From: Variovorax boronicumulans
GTDB taxonomy: Bacteria; Pseudomonadota; Gammaproteobacteria; Burkholderiales; Burkholderiaceae_C
DNA length: 64,000 nucleotides
Assembly (NCBI RefSeq): GCF_030812215.1
Contig: NZ_JAUSSG010000001.1
Location: 1,236,859-1,300,858 of the forward strand
Direction: 5' to 3'
In this document: one piece after another, positions 58,334 through 64,000 of the stretch
How positions within the stretch are numbered: position 1 is the stretch's first letter
Layout of the letters: the number at the start of each line of letters is the position of its first letter
The notes under the pieces: model-generated
What the model saw: the letters and a program-made list of their open reading frames with translations, nothing else
Told to the model about the DNA's origin: nothing
The model's database searches: none
Position numbers and translations under genes: made by a program

Positions 58334-59491
58334 TCACGTGTAAAGGCTCTCGATGGCGGCGGTGTAGATGCGCACGTTCTCCTCGCCTTCGGGGTCGAGC
58401 TTGGCGACGAGTTGGCGTGCGCGCTCGCGATAGGCCGGCAGGTTGGCGTCGTGCGTGGCAAAGGCCTCCTGCAGCGCGCGACCACCCTCCTCGCAGTCGA
58501 AGTCGTGATAGCGGTAGCCGCAGTCGCCGATGAGGTGCGAGTTGTGGATCAGCGGGTAGCCGCCATAGAGCGCTTCGTAGTAGAGGTAGTTCTGCGCGTT
58601 CTCCCAGTGATGCGCGAAAACGGCATCGACGTTGCCGGGCAGCACCTGGTACAGCGGAAAGCGCCCCTCGAAGGTGGCCAGGCCGTGCTGCACGATATTC
58701 AGGCTCTGCGCGAAGCCCACGAACAGCGGCTTCTCCTTCAGGTGGAAGCTGTTGTAGACCCACACCCGCTCGAGCAGGCGGGGCTGCGCGCGGTGCGCCG
58801 CCTCGCAGCCGAGCATGGGGATGAAGCTGGTCTTTACCATGCAGATGTTGGGCTCGAAGATGGCCACGCGCCAGTGCTTGCGCCCCGGCTCGTAGTCGAA
58901 GCGCTTGTCGTCGCCGGCACGCGCCATGGCTTTTTCCAGAACCATCGGGCTCCAGAGGTGCGGCATCAGCCGCACCGGCGCGCGAAAGGTGCTCGCGAAG
59001 TACGGCTTGCAAGACACCTCGTACTCCGGCAGCGTCCACACCTCGTCGTAGGGCGCGCCCGAGACCAGCATGCCGTGCGGCTTGTTGAAGATCATGCGTT
59101 CGATGTCGATCACGTAGTCGTTGCCCACGCGCATGGAGACGATCTTGCCGCCGCGTTCCTTGAACGCCACCGACCATTCGCGCGCCAGCTGGGCGCTCAT
59201 CTCGATCATGAGATCGAGCTCCTGCGCGGCGGTGGCCATGTCGATGATCGGCACGGGCGAATCGGCCAGGAAGTTGGTGGCGTCCGCCGGACCGCCGTCG
59301 CCACCGCCCGCCACCAGCACGGTGCTGCCCACGCGCGGCGAACGCATCAGAAGCATCACGAGGAACAGGCAGTTCTGGTAGACGCCGTTTTCCCAGAGGC
59401 TCTGCTCGCCTTTGCGGATGAAGATGGAAACGCCGACCCTGAGCTTCGCAGGCATGGCGTTGGATGAAGTGGTGTTCTGCGCTTCGCTCAT
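58334..59491 (-). CDS. DUF2827 family protein, glycosyltransferase-like (copy 1)
   Basis: 385 aa from ATG 59491; the open frame above it is shadow of its paralogue. Two-domain, GT-B-like protein: an N-terminal half (VGVSIFIRKGEQSLWENGVYQ, later FFAxLPS-type) and a C-terminal half with VAIFEPNICMVKTSFIPML, HHWENAQNYLYYEALYGGYPLIHN, a donor-site-like block. DUF2827 genes in Burkholderiales usually sit beside trimeric autotransporters. Start overlaps the other copy's stop by 4 bases. No catalytic assignment is possible here. Confidence 0.82.
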   Translation of the reverse strand: MSEAQNTTSSNAMPAKLRVGVSIFIRKGEQSLWENGVYQNCLFLVMLLMRSPRVGSTVLVAGGGDGGPADATNFLADSPVPIIDMATAAQELDLMIEMSAQLAREWSVAFKERGGKIVSMRVGNDYVIDIERMIFNKPHGMLVSGAPYDEVWTLPEYEVSCKPYFASTFRAPVRLMPHLWSPMVLEKAMARAGDDKRFDYEPGRKHWRVAIFEPNICMVKTSFIPMLGCEAAHRAQPRLLERVWVYNSFHLKEKPLFVGFAQSLNIVQHGLATFEGRFPLYQVLPGNVDAVFAHHWENAQNYLYYEALYGGYPLIHNSHLIGDCGYRYHDFDCEEGGRALQEAFATHDANLPAYRERARQLVAKLDPEGEENVRIYTAAIESLYT

Positions 59492-60639
59492 GCGGCCTTC
59501 CTCACGCCATCGGCACGGAATGCGGGGTCGCCGCCCACGAGGTGGAGCAGGCGCTGCGCATAGCCATCGATGTTCGCCTGATGGAGCGGATCGATCGCAT
59601 CGAACATGCGCTGGCTGCGCGCGCGGTAGTCGTCCATTTGGGCATCGTGCCCGCGCACGGCCTGCAGCAGTTGGTCGGTGCCGGCGGCGATGTCGAAGTC
59701 GGGGTAGTAGTAACCGGCATCGCGCAGCCAGGGCGAGTTGTGCACCAGCGGGTAGTTGCCGTACAGCGCATCGAGATAGCTGTAGTTCTGGTCGTTCTGC
59801 CACTGGTGTGACACCACCGCATCGGCAAACTGCACCATGAACCCCGCGAAGTCGTGCCGCCCGTGGAAGATGGCCTTGTGCTGGCGCACGATGTCCAGCG
59901 AGTTCGCCATGTAGAGCATCGTCGCGTGGTCCTTCAGGTGCAGGGTGTTGAGCACCTGCATCGACGTGACGGCGTTCGGGTCGACGCGGTAGGCGCCGTC
60001 GCAGATCAGCATGGGCACGCTGCAGGACTTCACCACCGAGATGTTGGGCTCGAAGATCGCCACGCGGAACCCGGGCTGTTCGGCAGTGCGCGGCGTGTAG
60101 CCGAAGCGATAGCCCGACGCTTCGACCTCGGCCACGCGCTGGTCCAGGAACTGCGGCGACCAGAGGTACGGGACCTCATGCACCGGGCAACGGTGCAGGG
60201 TTCGCATCATGGGCGCGAAGACGCCGTCCTTGGGCAGCAGCCAGACCTCGTCGCAGCGGTCGGGCTTGCTGAAGTGGCCTTTGTCGCTGAACACGATCGG
60301 CTCGGCCAGCGCCACGAAGGGTTGCCCCACGCAATGAAAGACGGCGCGCCCGCCGCAGGCACGGAAGTAGGAGAGCCATTGCACGTCGAGCGCACCGGCC
60401 ATCTCGATGACCACGTCCAGCGCATCGGTCAGCTCGCGGGCGCGGCCGAAGGCAAGACCCATGGCGGACAGATCGACCTGCGGCGGCATGGCCTGCTGGT
60501 CGCCCGCATCGACCAGCGTGACGGACTCGACGAAGTCGATGCGTTGCAGCAGCCGGGCGAGAAACAGGACGTTCTGCCCCATCCCGTTTTCCCAGATGTT
60601 CTGCCCCGCGTGGGTGAGGACTGAAATACCAATGCGCAT
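59488..60639 (-). CDS. DUF2827 family protein, glycosyltransferase-like (copy 2)
   Basis: 383 aa. Same layout as the downstream copy: ISVLTHAGQNIWENGMGQNV at the N-terminus and VAIFEPNISVVKSCSVPML plus QNDQNYSYLDALYGNYPLVH in the C-terminal half. Roughly one third identical by eye to copy 1. Begins 18 bases beyond the T-run of the adhesin terminator, so it must be read through or have its own promoter. Likely cytoplasmic; candidate modifier of the Ser/Thr-rich adhesin. Confidence 0.82.
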   Translation of the reverse strand: MRIGISVLTHAGQNIWENGMGQNVLFLARLLQRIDFVESVTLVDAGDQQAMPPQVDLSAMGLAFGRARELTDALDVVIEMAGALDVQWLSYFRACGGRAVFHCVGQPFVALAEPIVFSDKGHFSKPDRCDEVWLLPKDGVFAPMMRTLHRCPVHEVPYLWSPQFLDQRVAEVEASGYRFGYTPRTAEQPGFRVAIFEPNISVVKSCSVPMLICDGAYRVDPNAVTSMQVLNTLHLKDHATMLYMANSLDIVRQHKAIFHGRHDFAGFMVQFADAVVSHQWQNDQNYSYLDALYGNYPLVHNSPWLRDAGYYYPDFDIAAGTDQLLQAVRGHDAQMDDYRARSQRMFDAIDPLHQANIDGYAQRLLHLVGGDPAFRADGVRKAA

Positions 60640-60656
60640 GGGGGTGAGTGTGTACC

Positions 60657-60693
60657 AAAAAAAATGGCTCCCGCACCATCGGCGCGGGAGCCA
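60657..60693 (-). terminator. Rho-independent terminator after the adhesin gene
   Basis: Ten-base-pair stem (60665-60674 with 60684-60693) around a nine-base loop, followed on the minus strand by eight T residues (60664 to 60657). Located 38 bases after the adhesin stop and immediately before the second DUF2827 gene. Confidence 0.93.
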
Positions 60694-60730
60694 CGTTGCT
60701 GCGGCGACGCTAAATCAGCGGCTCAGTGGC

Positions 60731-63700
60731 TTATTTCCACTTCCAGCCGATGCCGGCGTTCACGCCCCACTCCTTGCCGGTGGTGGACAGGCCCGCGCCC
60801 CAGGACATCTTGCCGTCGTCCGACAGGGCCTTGAAGGTCAGCGCCACGGCGCTGTAGCCCTTGTAGCTACCGAAGCCCACGCCCACGGTCTTCTCACCCG
60901 GGTAGAGCGTCGGCAGGTAGGTGCCCGACATCGCAAAGGCCATCGCCGAGCCCGAGTAGGCAATGCGCGCCACCTCGCCGACCTGGCCCTGCACCTGGTT
61001 CAGCTGCTGGACGTTGACCGCGTCGCCCGGCAGGATGCCTGGCGCCACGTTCGAGATCCGCGTACCGCCCGGCGCCTGGCCGCCACCCAGCGTGATCTGG
61101 TTGTAGTTGACCGATCCATCCGGATTGGTCGCGTACTGCACGCTGCTGGCCTTCGAGGCCGCCGATGCCGCCTTCAGCTGCGCGACGTTGGTCGCATCGC
61201 TGTCGGCCGAGCCTGCCGCCACGCCGGTGATCTGACGGAACTGGCCGTTGGCCGCGTCGCCCACGGACACAGCGGCTTGCGTGCTGGTCGTGGCCTTGAT
61301 GGCTGCTTCCTGCTCCGCGTTCGCACTGCCCGGGATGTAGCCAGCCACGCCTGCTGCCCTGGAGGCCACCGAGTTCGCACCCAGCGCCACGCCACCGCTT
61401 TGCGTGACCACCGCGCCGAAGCCGATCGCCGTACCCTGGGAAACGTTCTGCGCCTTGCTCAGCACCGTGCCGCCGGCGTCTGCCTTGTCGCCCAACGCCA
61501 CGCCACCGCCACCTGCGCGGGAATCGACACCGATCGCCTGCGAACCCGTTGCCAACGCACCCGAACCGATCGCGATGGCATTGCTGCCCGTGGCCTGCGC
61601 GCCGAAGCCGATGGCCACTGCGCCGTCCGCCGTCGCCTTCGCACCGTTGCCTGCGGCAAAGGAATTGGCGCCGCTGGCCACCGACTGCGGGCCGATCGCC
61701 ACGGCTTCCTGGCCGGAGGCCACCGAGTCTCCGGCGGTGGATTTGGCGTGGAAGTACTTGGTGCCGCCGTTGTAAATGCTGCTGACCGACGTGCTCAGGC
61801 TGCTGATGCTGCTGTTCGCCGTGGCCAGGCCCGTGGAGGTCGAGGTCGACAGGCTGGCAAGACCGCTGTTCGAGCCGCTCACGCTGGTGGACAGGCTGTT
61901 GAGGCTGCTGTTGGTCGTGCTCAGGCCCGTAGACAGGCTGCTCACGCTGCTGGTCACGGTGCTCAGGCCGCTCGACGTGGACGTCGACAGGCTGTTCACG
62001 TTGCTGTTGGTCGTGCTCAGACCCGTAGACAGGCTGCTCACGCTGCTGGTCACGGTGCTCAGGCCGGTCGACAGGCTGTTGATGCTGCTGGTGGCCGTGC
62101 TCAGGCCAGACGATGTCGAAGTCGACAGGCTGTTGATGCTGCTGGTAGCAGTGCTCAGGCCCGACGAAGTCGAAGTCGAGAGGCTGTTGATGCTGCTGGT
62201 GGCAGTGCTCAGGCCCGACGAAGTCGAGGTCGAGAGGCTGTTGATGCTGCTGGTGGCAGTGCTCAGGCCCGACGACGTCGAAGTCGACAGACTGTTGACG
62301 CTGCTGTTCGTCGTGCTCAAGCCGCTCGACAGGCTCGAGATGCCGCTGGTGGCGGTGCTCAGGCCCGTGGAGAGGCTGGTGATGCCGCTGACCGCAGTGC
62401 TCAGACCGATCGACAGACTGCCGATGCTGCTGGTCGCCGTGCTCAGGCCGGTAGACAGGCTGCCAATGCTGCTCGTCGCTGTGCTCAGACCAGACGACGT
62501 CGAGGTCGACAAGCTGCTGATACCCGTCGAAGTAGACGTCGACAGACTGCTGATGCTGCTCGTGGCCGTGCTCAAGCCGCTCGAAGTCGAGGTCGACAGG
62601 CTGCTCACGGTGCTGTTGGTCGTGCTCAGGCCAGTAGACAGGCTGGAGATGCCACTGGTCGCAGTGCTCAGGCCGGACGACGTGGAGGTCGACAGGCTGT
62701 CGATGCTGCTCGTGGCAGTGCTCAAGCCGCTCGAGGTCGAAGTCGACAAGCTGCCGATGCTGCTGGTCGCGGTGCTCAGGCCGCTCGAAGTCGACGTCGA
62801 CAGACTGCTCACGGTGCTGTTGGTCGTGCTCAGGCCAGTGGACAGGCTGGAGATACCGCTGGTCGCAGTGCTCAGGCCGGACGACGTGGAGGTCGACAGG
62901 CTGTCAATGCTGCTCGTCGCCGTGCTCAGACCGCTCGAGGTCGAGGTCGACAGGCTGCTGACCGTGCTGTTCGTGGTGCTCAGACCTGTAGACAGGCTGG
63001 AGATGCCACTGGTCGCGGTGCTCAGGCCGGACGACGTGGAAGTCGAGAGGCTATCGATGCTGCTCGTGGCCGTGCTCAGACCGCTCGAGGTCGAGGTCGA
63101 CAAGCTGCTGATGCTGCTGGTCGCCGTGCTCAGACCCGACGATGTCGAAGTCGACAGGCTACTGATGCTGCTCGTCGCAGTGCTCAGGCCGGACGACGTC
63201 GAGGTCGACAGGCTGTCGATGCTGCTCGTGGCTGTGCTCAAACCGCTCGAGGTCGAAGTCGACAAGCTGCTGACGGTACTGTTCGTGGTGCTCAGGCCAG
63301 TCGACAGGCTGGAGATGCCACTGGTTGCAGTGCTCAGGCCTGAAGAGGTCGACGTCGACAGGCTATCAATGCTGCTCGTCGCAGTGCTCAGACCGGACGA
63401 CGTGGAAGTCGACAGGCTGCTGATGCTGCTCGTCGCTGTGCTCAGGCCAGACGACGTGGAAGTCGACAAGCTATCGATGCTGCTGGTCGCCGTGCTCAGA
63501 CCCGACGACGTCGAAGTCGACAGGCTGCTGATACTGCTCGTGGCCGTGCTCAAGCCGCTCGAAGTCGAAGTCGACAGGCTGCTGATGCTGCTCGTCGCTG
63601 TGCTCAGACCCGACGACGTCGAAGTCGACAGGCTGCTGATGCTGCTGGTCGCAGTGCTCAGGCCGGACGAAGTGGAAGTCGACAGGCTGTCGATGCTGCT

Positions 63701-64000
63701 CGTGGCCGTGCTCAGACCGGACGACGTGGAGGTCGACAGGCTGCTGATGCTGCTCGTCGCCGTGCTCAGACCGGACGACGTGGAGGTCGACAGGCTGCTG
63801 ATGCTGCTGGTCGCAGTGCTCAGGCCGGACGAAGTGGAAGTCGACAGGCTGTCGATGCTGCTGGTCGCCGTGCTCAGACCGGACGACGTGGAGGTCGACA
63901 GGCTGCTGATGCTGCTCGTCGCAGTGCTCAGGCCGGACGACGTCGAGGTCGACAGGCTGTCGATGCTGCTCGTGGCTGTGCTCAAACCGCTCGAGGTCGA
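60731..64000 (-). CDS. Trimeric autotransporter adhesin (YadA family), partial at the N-terminus
   Basis: At least 1089 codons visible; the frame is open to the right edge, so signal peptide and distal part are missing. Reading toward the C-terminus: about 40 Ser/Thr-rich repeats (64000-61778), then a YadA-like head with repeats of the AIGxxAxAxGxxAIA type (SGQEAVAIGPQSVASG, AVAIGFGAQATGSNAIAIG), two necks (DATNVAQLKAA; GDAVNVQQLNQVQGQ), and the beta-barrel anchor (about the last 80 residues, MSGTYLPTLYPGEKTVGVG ... WGVNAGIGWKWK). The anchor ends in Lys after WKW rather than a final aromatic residue. A surface trimer for adhesion, autoagglutination or biofilm. The 978-codon plus-strand frame over it is a shadow. 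Confidence 0.95.
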   Translation of the reverse strand, partial: STSSGLSTATSSIDSLSTSTSSGLSTATSSISSLSTSTSSGLSTATSSIDSLSTSTSSGLSTATSSISSLSTSTSSGLSTATSSISSLSTSTSSGLSTATSSIDSLSTSTSSGLSTATSSISSLSTSTSSGLSTATSSISSLSTSTSSGLSTATSSISSLSTSTSSGLSTATSSIDSLSTSTSSGLSTATSSISSLSTSTSSGLSTATSSIDSLSTSTSSGLSTATSGISSLSTGLSTTNSTVSSLSTSTSSGLSTATSSIDSLSTSTSSGLSTATSSISSLSTSTSSGLSTATSSISSLSTSTSSGLSTATSSIDSLSTSTSSGLSTATSGISSLSTGLSTTNSTVSSLSTSTSSGLSTATSSIDSLSTSTSSGLSTATSGISSLSTGLSTTNSTVSSLSTSTSSGLSTATSSIGSLSTSTSSGLSTATSSIDSLSTSTSSGLSTATSGISSLSTGLSTTNSTVSSLSTSTSSGLSTATSSISSLSTSTSTGISSLSTSTSSGLSTATSSIGSLSTGLSTATSSIGSLSIGLSTAVSGITSLSTGLSTATSGISSLSSGLSTTNSSVNSLSTSTSSGLSTATSSINSLSTSTSSGLSTATSSINSLSTSTSSGLSTATSSINSLSTSTSSGLSTATSSINSLSTGLSTVTSSVSSLSTGLSTTNSNVNSLSTSTSSGLSTVTSSVSSLSTGLSTTNSSLNSLSTSVSGSNSGLASLSTSTSTGLATANSSISSLSTSVSSIYNGGTKYFHAKSTAGDSVASGQEAVAIGPQSVASGANSFAAGNGAKATADGAVAIGFGAQATGSNAIAIGSGALATGSQAIGVDSRAGGGGVALGDKADAGGTVLSKAQNVSQGTAIGFGAVVTQSGGVALGANSVASRAAGVAGYIPGSANAEQEAAIKATTSTQAAVSVGDAANGQFRQITGVAAGSADSDATNVAQLKAASAASKASSVQYATNPDGSVNYNQITLGGGQAPGGTRISNVAPGILPGDAVNVQQLNQVQGQVGEVARIAYSGSAMAFAMSGTYLPTLYPGEKTVGVGFGSYKGYSAVALTFKALSDDGKMSWGAGLSTTGKEWGVNAGIGWKWK
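61778..64000 (-). repeat. Tandem 54-bp (18-residue) repeat array encoding the adhesin stalk
   Basis: About 2.2 kb of imperfect direct repeats, roughly 40 units. The main unit is 18 codons (LSTSTSSGLSTATSSI plus D, S, G or N and S). Shorter 14-codon units (LSTGLSTTNSTVSS and relatives) and one 11-codon unit (LSTSTSTGISS) are interspersed. A 50-codon block of 18+18+14 recurs four times. Synonymous changes differ between units, especially at Leu, Thr and Ser codons. The array continues past the edge. Confidence 0.95.

Noticed and set aside
60407..63343. 978-codon plus-strand frame with regular RQAVDAAGRGAQARR-like repeats
   Set aside because: Its periodicity is inherited from the adhesin repeats on the other strand; start lies in the DUF2827 gene and there is no signal, domain or ribosome site.
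61778..64000. Possible CRISPR or minisatellite reading of the 54-bp repeats
   Set aside because: Units are directly adjacent with no unique spacers and keep one open frame in multiples of three.

Overview
The window is dense, high-GC bacterial chromosome whose gene order and protein sequences resemble Comamonadaceae (Betaproteobacteria), most likely Variovorax or a close relative. This is inferred from familiar blocks such as rpsP-rimM-trmD-rplS, ste24-phhB-rsgA, hda-pcnB-folK, DUF3579-argD-argF and pit with a DUF47 partner, not from a database search. About 65 protein genes are supported. I see no rRNA, tRNA, CRISPR array, insertion sequence, integrase or phage gene. No gap between genes exceeds 300 bases.

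Layout. 1-6.3 kb: the 5' part of an indolepyruvate oxidoreductase gene (runs off the left edge), a divergent MarR regulator, and a tightly overlapped four-gene catabolic operon of unknown substrate (opine-dehydrogenase-like, 3-hydroxyacyl-CoA dehydrogenase-like, alpha/beta hydrolase, MDR oxidoreductase). 6.3-25.1 kb: housekeeping genes, comprising a DEAD-box RNA helicase, orn, an M48 protease, phhB, rsgA, hisC, a CbiB-like gene, a CoA-type NUDIX hydrolase, the rpsP operon, an acetyltransferase, a TM2 protein, phosphate uptake, folK-pcnB-hda, purM and an AI-2E family exporter. 25.1-32 kb: accessory genes, comprising a cysteine hydrolase/DJ-1/GlxA-regulator cassette, an ECF42-like sigma factor with two DGPF (YciI) proteins, a formylglycine-enzyme-like lipoprotein, a VOC protein and a SirB1-like protein. 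32-42 kb: murJ, rpsT, DUF3579, argD-argF, and a kynurenine operon (kynB, kynU, a secreted protein, kynA), followed by a small operator cluster with a gene remnant and a SMI1/KNR4-like protein. 42-50.4 kb: a flavin monooxygenase and two ferrous iron uptake systems, feoA-feoB-small Cys-rich protein and efeU-efeO-efeB-efeM, each with a Fur-like box upstream. 50.4-57.6 kb: a YfcE-like phosphodiesterase, acnA, a membrane protein/HTH regulator pair and a FadE-like acyl-CoA dehydrogenase.

57.7-64 kb is the most distinctive region: the C-terminal part of a giant trimeric autotransporter adhesin (runs off the right edge), two DUF2827 glycosyltransferase-like genes and a small exported protein, all on the minus strand. 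The adhesin stalk is about 2.2 kb of near-perfect repeats of 18, 14 and 11 residues. It is about 72 percent Ser/Thr and is built on a heptad/hendecad arithmetic. The arrangement suggests a surface adhesin with dedicated glycosylation; that link is inference.

Two further regulatory proposals come from the sequence. One is a TGTCGA-N17-CGAC element upstream of the DGPF genes that matches what I recall of the ECF42 promoter signature. The other is a set of three TGTTRGAC half-sites between kynA and the SMI1-like gene, next to what looks like the tail of a lost gene.
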